NCBI GenBank assembly: GCA_964510225.1
Contig: CAZEAN010000126.1
Coordinates: 1-16,721, forward strand
DNA length: 16,721 nucleotides
Direction of reading: 5' to 3'
From: CAZEAN01 sp964510225
Lineage (GTDB): Bacteria > Planctomycetota > Planctomycetia > Isosphaerales > Isosphaeraceae
The notes under the pieces were generated by a model. The model ran no database searches. It was not told the DNA's origin and was given only the letters and a program-made list of their open reading frames with translations. Numbering within the stretch: the stretch's first letter is position 1; each line of letters starts with the position of its first letter. A program made the position numbers and the translations under genes. Shown here one piece after another: positions 1 through 8,361 of the stretch.

Positions 1-290
1 TCCTGGAGGATTCACAAGAAGCTCTCCTCGCATTGGGGTAGGGGCTCTACGCACCGTTTCGGCCCGCCCCTTTTTGCGGACCCTGCCGTCGAGTCCGTTG
101 GGGAGTTGGACCAGGTCCTGCCTCCCTCTGCGGATCGTCTTGGGATTGCAGCCGAGCAGTGTGGAGATATACTCGGTGCCGCCGTAGCCGAGCTTTGCGG
201 TCTCGATGGTGGCATAGGGTCGACGATCCTTTTGCGAGAGGGATTCGTGGAAGATCCACATCGCGTGCTCGATTTCCGGGCTGTAGATTA
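1..290 (-). pseudogene. ISAzo13-type transposase, N-terminal remnant
   Basis: Read on the minus strand, this encodes the N-terminal region of an ISAzo13-family transposase. Recognisable stretches are IEHAMWIFHESLSQKDRRPY, then YGGTEYISTLLGCNPKTIRR, then GRVRKKG, which is the DNA-binding leader of that family. The frame is lost in the C/T homopolymer near 67-76: upstream the protein reads RVRKKG, and it continues as GGPKRCVEP only in the next frame. A TGA codon then interrupts that frame at 12-14, after EESFL. The rest of the element, including the DDE domain, would lie off the left edge. No clear ATG or terminal inverted repeat was found near 290-340. The family call rests on memory of similar planctomycete transposases. 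That it is broken is directly visible. Confidence 0.75.
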
Positions 291-360
291 TGGTCAGGGG
301 TCCGTGGCGAGGTCTTGTCGTTACCTGGCCTCGGTTATAGGATCTGGGCGGACGATCGGG

Positions 361-837
361 AATTTATTATACCTTCAATCCTTGATGCTTCGAAGGCTCT
401 TATCTATTTTTTCTCGTGTCTGATTGGCCTACCGGTTGCGGCGACAGCGGGAGTAATGGTTCTTGCAATCCGATGACTCCTTTTCCCGATCTCGGCAGGA
501 GTTGGCTTCATCGCTCTGTTTGGTGTGGCAGTGCTCAAAGGGTTAGTTTTGGGTCAATGTTGCGGAGCATTTACGGCTTGAGGGCAAGTCACTTCTTGAC
601 ACGTCACGGCAAGCCTCGGTCATGAGATTGAGGCCAATCCTGATGACGGCCCTCACGGATGCGATTGGCTTCTTACCGATGGCAATTGCTACCTCTCCAG
701 GCGCAGAAATCCAGAGACCCCTGGAAACGGTCGTCATTGGTGGCCTCATCACATCAACAGCACTCACGACACTCGTGCTTCCTGCCACTTGCCCTTGGTT
801 CATAACAGGAGTCGATCAAACACAATCTATGGATTAA
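361..837 (+). pseudogene. CzcA/HME-type RND efflux pump, C-terminal remnant
   Basis: This is the decayed end of a heavy-metal-type RND permease, covering roughly its last three to four membrane segments. From about 385 to 550, one frame reads GLPVAATAGVMVLAIR, a TGA at 474-476, then LLFPISAGVGFIALFGVAVL, which is the TM9-TM10 region of CzcA-like proteins. The reading then moves by one frame near 550. It continues as VAEHLRLEGKSLL, MRLRPILMTAL and EIQRPLETVVIGGL to the stop at 835-837. Another frame change near 380 probably precedes this. Everything N-terminal to it is missing, and the adjacent ISAzo13 remnant may mark the break. Its sequence is of a different RND subfamily from the intact permease downstream, so it is not simply a fragment copy of that gene. 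Confidence 0.8.
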
Positions 838-1377
838 ACTAACGCGGATTCGACGAGTGAACTGGCCCAGGAACCGGCGATTGACTCATCGAGGGATAAT
901 GGGTGAATCTCGATGGATTGACAGATGCGACGGAGTAAACCGAGAGCTTGTCAAACCAAGTGCCCCCATAGTACGGAACCCCTTAAAGAGGCAGTCTTAC
1001 GGCGGCACGTCACGCGAGGGCTCAGTAGAACGTACCCTTGATTACTAAGTTTACCGGGACGATTTCCCCCATGTTATTCTTCCCGGATTGTTTTTCAGAG
1101 AAGAAATACTTGATGAGGTCGCATGAAGAGGCCAACAACCGGTGGCGTTATGAAGCGTCTGCAGTGCTATCTTCGGCTAACCCCACCGCCATTTTCCTCC
1201 CATTAAAAACCATCCAGATTCTCTCGGCACCAATCCAAGAATGAAAGGACCTTGGCATGAAGATGTGGGCAACTTGACAGTACAATCGTGCCAAAGAGTA
1301 CTTTGTTTAGTCAGGCTCTCCACTTACAATAATGTAACATTCCAAGAGTCCGGAAACATGAGATGAGAACGCGGACT
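838..1377. other. Intergenic stretch without a supported gene
   Basis: About 540 bases lie between the broken pump and the small ORF ahead of the RND operon. Two short plus-strand frames (857-1048 and 1038-1244) have no recognisable motifs, no good ribosome-binding sites and an ordinary random composition, so they are not called. The only notable element is a possible promoter near 1274-1302. The stretch could hold further decayed remains of the older pump locus, but nothing in it can be aligned by eye. Confidence 0.5.
1274..1302 (+). promoter_or_regulatory. Weak sigma70-like promoter candidate for the RND operon
   Basis: A perfect TTGACA lies at 1274-1279, and a 17-base spacer leads to AGTACT at 1297-1302, a poor -10 match. 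A second possibility is TTGTTT (1303-1308) with TACAAT (1325-1330) and a 16-base spacer. Either would place transcription upstream of the small ORF and the permease. Planctomycete promoters are poorly defined, so this is only a candidate. Confidence 0.2.
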
Positions 1378-1527
1378 ATGTCTAAAAATCATCACAGCCG
1401 CGTGCTCTGTAATCGCCCCTTTGCTGTGGTTAGTCTGCAGCAAGAAGTCGCGCCGCACTCAAGTGCCTTGCTCACAACTATTTCCGACATGTCCGCCGCC
1501 TTCATTCGCCTGGGATCGAACCGATGA
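1378..1527 (+). CDS. Possible 49-aa leader ORF overlapping the RND permease start
   Basis: A 49-codon frame starts with ATG at 1378 and stops at TGA 1525-1527. The stop overlaps the permease ATG (1524-1526) as ATGA, the arrangement typical of translational coupling. The peptide begins MSKNHHSRVLCNRPF and ends FIRLGSNR. It has no recognisable domain, signal peptide or membrane segment. Its own ribosome-binding site is weak (GATGAGAA about 9 bases upstream). The permease also lacks a strong ribosome-binding site of its own; only GGGATCGAACCG precedes it. That makes coupling to an upstream frame more plausible. It may equally be a chance ORF, since 49 codons is short. Confidence 0.25.
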   Translation: MSKNHHSRVLCNRPFAVVSLQQEVAPHSSALLTTISDMSAAFIRLGSNR

Positions 1528-4500
1528 ATCCGACAGTAATTGCGATGCGACGCCCGGTCACGACAATGATGTTGGTCATTGCGTTGATCGCTGGCGGTGT
1601 TCTTGCGTACACAAGAATGCGTGTCGACATTTTTCCATCGCTGAACACGCCGAAGATTTATGTGTATCTCGATTATGTCGGTATGAGCCCCGATCAGATC
1701 GAAGGGTTCATTGTCAATCAGCTTGAACTCTATTTCCAATACGTCGATGGCATCGAAGACATTGACACGCGAAACATCCAGCAGGTTTCTCTTTGCGAAC
1801 TATCGTTTTACCCAGGGACGGACATGGGCCAGGCGATGGCACAGGTGGTCGCGATGTCGGACCGCGCGATGTCGTGGATGCCTGAGGGAACGCTGCCACC
1901 GATGATCATGCGGATGGACGCCGGTAGTGTTCCCGTCGGTTATCTTGTCCTCGAAAGTACTGAGACCTCACTCGGTCGGATGGGTGACTTGGCGCAGAAT
2001 ATCATTCGGCCACTAGTTCAAAAGTATGTTCCCGGGACGGTCGCAATTTCGCCGTTCGGACCAAACATGCGCTCGATTCTAGTGAATGTCGATCCGGAGA
2101 AACTCCGGGCCTACAACCTAACTCCTAAAGAAGTGTTGGAGGCTGTTGCCAAAGGCAACACGGTTGTCCCGGCGGGCAACGTTTACGTCAATGATTCCAT
2201 GCCGGTGGTTGCTAACAACGCAACGGTTGATGATATCCAAGATTTGGGGAGCATCCCGTTACGCCTGGAAGATTACGTATTTCTCCGCGATGTAGCGACC
2301 TTTGAAGATGATACCGACATTACCTATGGCTATGCATTGGTAAACGGTAATAAATCCGTATATCTGCCTATTATTAAGAAGGATACGGCGTCGACACTTA
2401 ATGTGGTCGCTGATATTCGGAAGTCGATGGAGTTGTTCCGCGAAGTGGTTCCCGAAGATGTCACGGTGAACTTCGAGTTTGACGAGTCTCCAACAGTACT
2501 CGCGGCAGTTGAGAGTGTGGCAACCGAAGGATTGATTGGTGCGACTCTGACCGGCTTGATGATTCTGATCTTCCTGGGCGACCCCCGTAGCGTCATTGTG
2601 GTGGTTTCGAACATCCCGCTTGCTCTACTAGGATCGCTCTTCGGGCTTTGGTTGACCGGGAACACCATCAACATCATGTCGCTTGGTGGGATGGCGTTAG
2701 CGATTGGAATTCTGGTGGACGAGGCAACGGTGACGATTGAAAACGTCCACGTGCAGATGAAGGAGACGCCAAACATCGCAACTGCGGTTCTCCGTGCGAG
2801 CAATGCAACTGCGGTTCCAAGACTCTTGGCGCTTCTTTGCATTCTCTCTGTGTTTATTCCAGCCTTTATCATGGGTGACCCCTTACGCTCACTCTTTATG
2901 CCGCTGACGCTCGGAGTTGGATTTGCGATGATCTCCTCATACCTGCTCTCAAGCATGTTTGTGCCGATCATGAGCGTTGTACTGTTGAAGCCCCATCATC
3001 ATCAGGAAGGTCAGGAGGAGAAGAAGGGGCTGTTCGATCGAATTGTTGGGGTTTACTCGAGGGTCGTGGGTGGTCTGGTCAAACTCCGTTGGGTGGTTGT
3101 TCCCGCTTATATTGTCGCCTGTGTGTTGATCCTTGCCTCGCTGGGTCTGCAAGTCGGCACAGAACTCTTCCCGCAGATCGATTCTGGTGAATTTGTGCTC
3201 CGGTTTCGGCCACCCCCAGGCTCCAACTATGAATTGACCCGCGAAATGGCGGTTAAGTGCCTTGAGGAAATCGAGAAGGAGGCCGAAGTTGAGAATATTG
3301 AGATCACGATGGGGTTTGTTGGCCAGGTAGCACCAAACTTCGGCATCGACAACATGCTCTTGTTCATGCGAGGGCCCGACGATGGTCAACTCCGTGTAGC
3401 CCTCTCGGAATCAAGCGGCATCAAGCTGGACGATTTTCGTGAGCGCCTTCGTCAAGTTCTGCCAGAGCGTGTGATTCCCTGGATGGCTCAACGCCTTGAA
3501 CAAGGTGGGCTTTCCGCTGACATAGCCGAGAGAGAGGCCCAGAAGTGCACTTTTGGATTCGAGCCAGGCGATATCGTGACGAGGGTGATGAGCTTCGGTT
3601 CGTCCACTCCGATTGCGGTTCGAGTCATCGGCACCGATTTGAACATGGTCCGGCAGCATGCTGAGAATATTGCTGGTGAGATGCGTAAGATTCCTTTCTT
3701 GCGTGATGTTGAGTTCGAGCAGACCTTGGATTATCCAACTATCGAGGTCGACATCGATCGCGAGATGGCAGGGATCAGTGGTGTTGAGATTGAGGAAATC
3801 GGCAATTCGATCGTAATGGCAACGTCGTCAACACGATTCACCTCACCCAACTTTTGGATCGACAAGACAACCGGCTTCGACTACTTGGTGGAAGTTCTCG
3901 TTCCCCCTATGCAGATCGTGACTCCAGAGCAAGTCGGGGAATTACCGATCGAGTCTGTCAATCCGCTCGTTAACCTGATGATCCGAGATGTGGCAACCGT
4001 TCGCGCCAGCCAACGTCCCGGTCAATATGACCGCTCAATGTCTCAACGCTACCTCACGCTGACGGCGAACGTGGAAGGTGAGGACATGGGGCGTGCATCC
4101 CGTCAGGTCGCTGCGGCAATCGATCGCGCAGGAGAGCCACCTCGGGGCGTCCGAGTCATGCCACTGGGGCAGTTGCCACCAATGCAAGAGATGTTCCAGG
4201 CACTCGGGATCGGGCTTGGGGTGGCGGTCTTCGTCATCTTGTTGTTGCTGACCGCCTACTTCCAATCGCCCCGACTATCACTCGTTTCGGTGGGTGCTGT
4301 ACCCGGAGTGCTTGCTGGGATTGCAACGATACTGTTCTTGACCAACACATCTCTAAACATCGAATCCTTTATGGGTTCGATTATGTGTCTCGGTGTCTCG
4401 GTGTCGAACTCAGTGATGCTCGTGACCTTTATGAACGAGCACTGGAAATCCGGAATGCCAGCGACTGAGTCTGCGGTCAAGGGTGCTGGAGAAAGGCTCC

Positions 4501-4877
4501 GACCAATCTTAATGACAGCATGTGCCATGACCGTAGGTATGGTACCGATGGCCTTGGCGTTAGAACGTGGTAGCCAGATGCAAGCTCCTCTTGGTCGAGC
4601 CGTCATCGGTGGATTAGTCATGTCAACGTTCGCGACACTCTTCGTCGTTCCATCGATCTTTGCCCTGATGTTAGGCAAGCGAAGCGCAACCTCTCCATCG
4701 ATCTTCCCTGGGGATCCGGAGAGCAGTCACTTCGATCCGATCCTTGAGTCGGAGATGCATCATCACGAGGAGGAAGCCAGCCCTTCTGAAACGATGGGAA
4801 CAACGACGAACGGCCCAGGAGGAAGTAACTCTCCGATCGACCATCAGAAAACGGCTGAGACAACTTCCGAGCACTAA
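1524..4877 (+). CDS. RND efflux transporter, inner-membrane permease
   Basis: This 1117-residue protein has the usual length and architecture of an AcrB/CusA-superfamily permease, the proton-driven inner-membrane pump of a tripartite efflux complex. The start MNPTVIAMRRPVT fits the family N-terminus, so TM1 lies at about 10-30. TM2-6 span about 333-480 and TM7 about 521-540. TM8-12 span about 894-1052. Two porter-type periplasmic regions lie between (MRVDIFPSLN is conserved early in the first). In TM4 the proton-relay motif reads ILVDEATVTIEN, with D399 and E400 in place of the Asp pair of AcrB. In TM10 the residues are S961-N962 where AcrB has Lys-Asn. I believe these variants are normal for this subfamily. 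His triplets occur at 491-493, in the cytoplasmic linker between the halves, and at 1079-1081, in an acidic Ser/Thr-rich tail. The adaptor gene follows 118 bases downstream. The substrate cannot be told from sequence. Confidence 0.93.
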   Translation: MNPTVIAMRRPVTTMMLVIALIAGGVLAYTRMRVDIFPSLNTPKIYVYLDYVGMSPDQIEGFIVNQLELYFQYVDGIEDIDTRNIQQVSLCELSFYPGTDMGQAMAQVVAMSDRAMSWMPEGTLPPMIMRMDAGSVPVGYLVLESTETSLGRMGDLAQNIIRPLVQKYVPGTVAISPFGPNMRSILVNVDPEKLRAYNLTPKEVLEAVAKGNTVVPAGNVYVNDSMPVVANNATVDDIQDLGSIPLRLEDYVFLRDVATFEDDTDITYGYALVNGNKSVYLPIIKKDTASTLNVVADIRKSMELFREVVPEDVTVNFEFDESPTVLAAVESVATEGLIGATLTGLMILIFLGDPRSVIVVVSNIPLALLGSLFGLWLTGNTINIMSLGGMALAIGILVDEATVTIENVHVQMKETPNIATAVLRASNATAVPRLLALLCILSVFIPAFIMGDPLRSLFMPLTLGVGFAMISSYLLSSMFVPIMSVVLLKPHHHQEGQEEKKGLFDRIVGVYSRVVGGLVKLRWVVVPAYIVACVLILASLGLQVGTELFPQIDSGEFVLRFRPPPGSNYELTREMAVKCLEEIEKEAEVENIEITMGFVGQVAPNFGIDNMLLFMRGPDDGQLRVALSESSGIKLDDFRERLRQVLPERVIPWMAQRLEQGGLSADIAEREAQKCTFGFEPGDIVTRVMSFGSSTPIAVRVIGTDLNMVRQHAENIAGEMRKIPFLRDVEFEQTLDYPTIEVDIDREMAGISGVEIEEIGNSIVMATSSTRFTSPNFWIDKTTGFDYLVEVLVPPMQIVTPEQVGELPIESVNPLVNLMIRDVATVRASQRPGQYDRSMSQRYLTLTANVEGEDMGRASRQVAAAIDRAGEPPRGVRVMPLGQLPPMQEMFQALGIGLGVAVFVILLLLTAYFQSPRLSLVSVGAVPGVLAGIATILFLTNTSLNIESFMGSIMCLGVSVSNSVMLVTFMNEHWKSGMPATESAVKGAGERLRPILMTACAMTVGMVPMALALERGSQMQAPLGRAVIGGLVMSTFATLFVVPSIFALMLGKRSATSPSIFPGDPESSHFDPILESEMHHHEEEASPSETMGTTTNGPGGSNSPIDHQKTAETTSEH

Positions 4878-4995
4878 CATCTTGGCAACGAACCAGAATT
4901 CGAATAACCATCGGTGATCTGCGATTCATCGACTCAGCGATACATCGACTAGGTCGGCCAATTCACAAATCCCACAAAGCTACCGGAGCTGAAAT

Positions 4996-6471
4996 ATGTC
5001 ATTCAAGGCAATCCCATCGATGCAGAGGGCGATTGGTGCTCGCCTCCTGTTAGTCGGTTCACTCCTTGCACCGGTAGTGCTTGCCGGGTGTGAAGGTGAA
5101 ACTGAGTCAAACTACACAAGTGTGACCACTCCTCCGAAGGTTCGATTGGTCCAGCCGGTCAAGCGCGATATCGTTCGTGAGGTTGGGCAACCGAGCTTCA
5201 TCGAAGCCTACGAGAGAACGTCGATCTACCCGAAAATGACTGCTTATATCCAGAAGTGGATTGTCGACATCGGTGACGAAGTGAAAAAGGACGACGTGTT
5301 AGCAACTCTGTTTGTGCCAGAGTTGGTGGAGGAATTAAATACGAAGAAGGCGATGGTGGACTTGGCAGCAGAGGAAATCCAACTAGCCCAAAAGGCGGTT
5401 GATGTTGCTAACGCAGACGTCGAGGCCGCCAAGGCTCATCTCGACGAGACCATCGCGATCGTTGGCAAGTTTCAAGCGGAAGTAGATCGTTGGCAATCGG
5501 AAGTCGACCGCCTTGAGAAGGAAGTAGATCGAAACGTTGTCGCGCCGCAGATCCTTCTTGAGTCAACCAACCAGCTCAAGTCGAGTATTGCTGCTCGAAA
5601 TGCAGCACAAGCGACTGTAGAAAATGCCCGTGCTGAACTCCTCTCGAAACAAGCAACACTTGCCAAGGCGAAAGTTGATGTCACGGTAAAGCAGGCGGCG
5701 CTTTCCGTTGCACAGAGTGAGGAGAAGAAGGCTGAGGCTTGGGTTGGCTACCTGACACTCTATGCACCATTCGACGGTATCATCGTGGCACGAAATGCGA
5801 ATACATTCGACTTCGTTCTGCCCTCGACTGGTGATCCAACTGCGGACAAGAATGCACCGAAACTCTCTCCGAGTGGTGCCGCCGCTCCCATTTATGTCGT
5901 GGACCGTACCGACATTGTCCGAATCTTTGTCGACATCCCCGAACGTGATGCAATCTACATTAATAATGGGGATAAGGCCTCCGTTTTGGTCAAAGCGTAT
6001 AGTGACGAGCCAATCGAAGGTACGGTAACTCGATCGTCTTGGGCGTTGAACGTGACGAGCCGTACTCTCCGGGTTGAAATCGACTTGCCCAACCCAGGTG
6101 GCCAACTTCTCCCTGGGATGTATGGGTATGCGACTGTCGAGATCGAGCGACCGAATGTGCTCGCGGTGCCATTGGAAGCTCTCGTTTACAACGGTGGCAA
6201 CTCATACTGCTGGATCTATAAAGACGGCAAGGCAGCACGTGCACAGGTTCGTACAGGAGTGTCAGATCGGAAATGGGTGGAAATCACTCAACTTCAAACA
6301 GCCTCGAGCGCCCAAGTTGATCAAGATGATTGGGAGTTTGTAGATGGGTCTGAGCAGGTCATTCTCGGAGATCTTACGATCCTCTCTGAAGGCTCACCTG
6401 TGGAGGTCACGAAAGACAATCCTCAGAAAGAACAAGTGACGCGTACTGGCGAAACCTCGAAGACTCGTTGA
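4996..6471 (+). CDS. RND efflux periplasmic adaptor (membrane fusion lipoprotein)
   Basis: This 491-residue membrane-fusion protein bridges the RND permease and an outer-membrane channel. The signal sequence ends in the lipobox LAGC with Cys32 as the lipidated residue, so it is probably an anchored lipoprotein. The first lipoyl half-motif lies around residues 78-104 (YPKMTAYIQKWIVDIGDEV). A long alpha-helical coiled-coil hairpin occupies about 105-250 and is rich in Ala, Glu, Lys and Gln. The second lipoyl half begins near 256 (YAPFDGIIVARN). A beta-barrel domain follows from about 299 (VVDRTDIVRIFVDIPERD), and then a membrane-proximal domain (LLPGMYGYATVEI). The start is supported by GGAG at 4985-4988, 7 bases before ATG. 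The hairpin is on the long side for the family, which suits docking to a TolC-like tip. It is presumably co-transcribed with the permease. The C-terminal tail is polar and Lys/Thr-rich. Confidence 0.92.
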   Translation: MSFKAIPSMQRAIGARLLLVGSLLAPVVLAGCEGETESNYTSVTTPPKVRLVQPVKRDIVREVGQPSFIEAYERTSIYPKMTAYIQKWIVDIGDEVKKDDVLATLFVPELVEELNTKKAMVDLAAEEIQLAQKAVDVANADVEAAKAHLDETIAIVGKFQAEVDRWQSEVDRLEKEVDRNVVAPQILLESTNQLKSSIAARNAAQATVENARAELLSKQATLAKAKVDVTVKQAALSVAQSEEKKAEAWVGYLTLYAPFDGIIVARNANTFDFVLPSTGDPTADKNAPKLSPSGAAAPIYVVDRTDIVRIFVDIPERDAIYINNGDKASVLVKAYSDEPIEGTVTRSSWALNVTSRTLRVEIDLPNPGGQLLPGMYGYATVEIERPNVLAVPLEALVYNGGNSYCWIYKDGKAARAQVRTGVSDRKWVEITQLQTASSAQVDQDDWEFVDGSEQVILGDLTILSEGSPVEVTKDNPQKEQVTRTGETSKTR

Positions 6472-6489
6472 TTGATTGAGCCTTTCTGA

Positions 6490-6517
6490 CTCCCCCGGTC
6501 TGGTTTTCGCGGGGGAG
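6490..6517. terminator. GC-rich hairpin between convergent operons
   Basis: An 8-base perfect stem (CTCCCCCG at 6490-6497 pairing with CGGGGGAG at 6510-6517) encloses a 12-base loop. It lies between the adaptor stop (6471) and the convergent TolC-like stop (6545), so it is likely a shared terminator. Neither side has a strong U-run, so termination could be weak or Rho-assisted. The hairpin is flanked by two copies of ATTGAGCCTTT, at 6475-6485 and 6528-6538. Confidence 0.55.
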
Positions 6518-6544
6518 GAGCAATTCAATTGAGCCTTTTGAACA

Positions 6545-8200
6545 TCAACGTGTTGCAGGGGGCGGGCCGTTACCTACACCAGGCAAATAAGAGGGTCGGG
6601 TTGTGTCCACTGGGATGAGTTCTCCGGGTGGGTTTAAGACAGAAAGCTGGTGTGCAGGGTAACCTAACGCGTGGAAGAGAGCGAACTGGGCACGATTGTA
6701 GTCGGCAACGCTCGTGAAGTATGCTTCAAAGGCTTCGAACAAGAGTTCAAGTGCGTAGACTGCTTCCTCTGGTCGGTTGACGAGGACGAGAACATCGTCG
6801 AACCGGGAAGTCTGCTCAATCCCTTCCACGTTGCCTTCATACGTAATGAGAGCTGCCCTAAGAGCTCGATTAGCCTCTAAAGTCCGTGCAAAGGCTGATT
6901 GTACTTGCGCTTGAGCTTCAGTCACCTCGGCTGCAATCGAGTCCTGTATCTTGAAGAAATCGATCACGGCCTCAGATTCTTGACCTCGACGCTTCTTGAT
7001 CCGTGCCTGGTTCCCGAACCCTAATCCTTCGAGCTGCCAGATAAGCTGAATACTGATGTCAGATCGACCGGTGTATTCGTCTAGACTGTTGTTCTGACCC
7101 AGACCAAAAATACCAGCCTGGATAATCATCCCTGCACTCTGGAAACCATTGAGCATTACGATGGGCAGAAACGGGCGTTTCCGCTCACGACTCACCCGAG
7201 TTGCTGCTGCTCGAATCAAGGCTTGATGTGATGCGAGTTCAGGTCGGTTGCTCAATGCGATCGGCATCAACGCATCGAGAGGCAACGCTGGGTCGATCAA
7301 GGTCACTTGAAGATGGTCCGGTTCCAAGGGAGTTACTACTGCTCTTGGGTCCAATCGCAGTATTTGGGTGAGGTCTGCACTACTAACGCGCCAGGCTTGG
7401 CGTGCTAGAACTGCGTCCTGTTCAAGATCAGCAAGGAGATTTTTGATCCGTTCCGCCTCGATTCTTGGGACCAAATCCCGAGATAGCCGTTCGATACGGT
7501 CGACCAACTCCCGTCCCCGTTCCACACAATACAAAGCGCCGGCGTAATTCCCTCGGTGTTGGTGGACGTCGAAGTAGCGATCGGCAACCAAGAGAAGGGC
7601 ATCATTCTTGGACGATTGCAGATCCCAATGCTTGGAGCTGAGCACCTGTCTTGCGACGAGTGGTTCATAGTAGACGTCGGTGAGGTTCACGAATTGGATG
7701 AAGCTACCACCGGCATAAAAGAAATTTGCACTTGGGGCGGTCAGGGTACCTCGGTTGAAGTCAGGGCCGCCCCCATCGTGACGGATGTAGTCGACACCCA
7801 AGAGGAGGGTTGGTACCCAAAGCACTTTGGCCTTTGTCAATTGGGCCTCGGCGACCCAGACACTTGCCTGAGACGCGGCGACAATCAATGGTCGTGCATC
7901 CGAAAGCCGAAGCGCGGTCGCCAAGTTAATCGGAAACTCTCGGTCCTCCGGACCGAGCGGCGCCTGGTCCAAGACGATGATAGGTTGATCCGAACGAATC
8001 AGTTCATTGATATCACCATCGAGAAGACGATCCGGAATTACTGGTGGAGGAATCGAGGAAGTAAGGGCTTCTGGACTACCTTCTAGGGTAGCATTGGGAC
8101 TGGGTGGCACCGGCCCTTGTCCCCAGACTTGGCCAGTTGCCGCGACCAGTAATAGGATCGCCAAAAGTGTGATGAATCCACTCCGGCCCGTTCCGGTCAT
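6545..8200 (-). CDS. TolC-family outer-membrane efflux protein, copy 1
   Basis: A 551-residue TolC/OprM-like outer-membrane factor, the likely exit duct for the RND pump encoded convergently next to it. I chose ATG at 8200 over the upstream GTG at 8209, because AGGGG lies 8 bases before that ATG. The signal peptide runs to about residue 27 (QVWG, then QGPVPP). A Pro-rich linker follows, then the two helical repeats expected of the family. Motifs include INLATALRLSDARPL at the first helix and PIALSNRPELASHQALI at the start of the second repeat. FHALGYPA lies near the end of the last helix, and the tail is GNGPPPATR. It is a close paralogue of the gene at 10153-11811: long stretches such as DYIRHDGGGPDFNRG are identical, and clearly more than half of aligned positions agree by eye. 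A hairpin at 8231-8246 lies just upstream. Confidence 0.88.
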   Translation of the reverse strand: MTGTGRSGFITLLAILLLVAATGQVWGQGPVPPSPNATLEGSPEALTSSIPPPVIPDRLLDGDINELIRSDQPIIVLDQAPLGPEDREFPINLATALRLSDARPLIVAASQASVWVAEAQLTKAKVLWVPTLLLGVDYIRHDGGGPDFNRGTLTAPSANFFYAGGSFIQFVNLTDVYYEPLVARQVLSSKHWDLQSSKNDALLLVADRYFDVHQHRGNYAGALYCVERGRELVDRIERLSRDLVPRIEAERIKNLLADLEQDAVLARQAWRVSSADLTQILRLDPRAVVTPLEPDHLQVTLIDPALPLDALMPIALSNRPELASHQALIRAAATRVSRERKRPFLPIVMLNGFQSAGMIIQAGIFGLGQNNSLDEYTGRSDISIQLIWQLEGLGFGNQARIKKRRGQESEAVIDFFKIQDSIAAEVTEAQAQVQSAFARTLEANRALRAALITYEGNVEGIEQTSRFDDVLVLVNRPEEAVYALELLFEAFEAYFTSVADYNRAQFALFHALGYPAHQLSVLNPPGELIPVDTTRPSYLPGVGNGPPPATR

Positions 8201-8230
8201 CGATCTCACCCCTCAGCGATTAAAAGATGC

Positions 8231-8246
8231 CCGATCAACAGATCGG
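8231..8246 (-). promoter_or_regulatory. Hairpin upstream of TolC-like copy 1
   Basis: CCGATC and GATCGG form a perfect 6-base stem around a 4-base loop. On the minus strand a short T-run (GCATCTTTT) follows. It sits between the stop of the LEPR-XLL-like gene and the TolC-like start at 8200. It could therefore end the upstream message partially, or protect a processed end. The stem is short, so function is uncertain. Confidence 0.3.
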
Positions 8247-8361
8247 AACGTTGATATCGAAGCATGAAGAGTGATCTCAGCTAAAGATCATTGAATTGAA
8301 CTCTCCAGACTTCTTGAATATCCGACTGCTTGGACAGTGTTCCCATTACTGCGCGACTCGC

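Noticed and set aside
857..1244. Two short plus-strand ORFs (857-1048 and 1038-1244)
   Set aside because: No recognisable motifs, weak ribosome-binding sites and no membrane or signal features; treated as chance frames.
2330..2971. A 213-codon minus-strand ORF inside the RND permease
   Set aside because: It is the complement of a well-supported RND transmembrane region with conserved motifs; no independent evidence.
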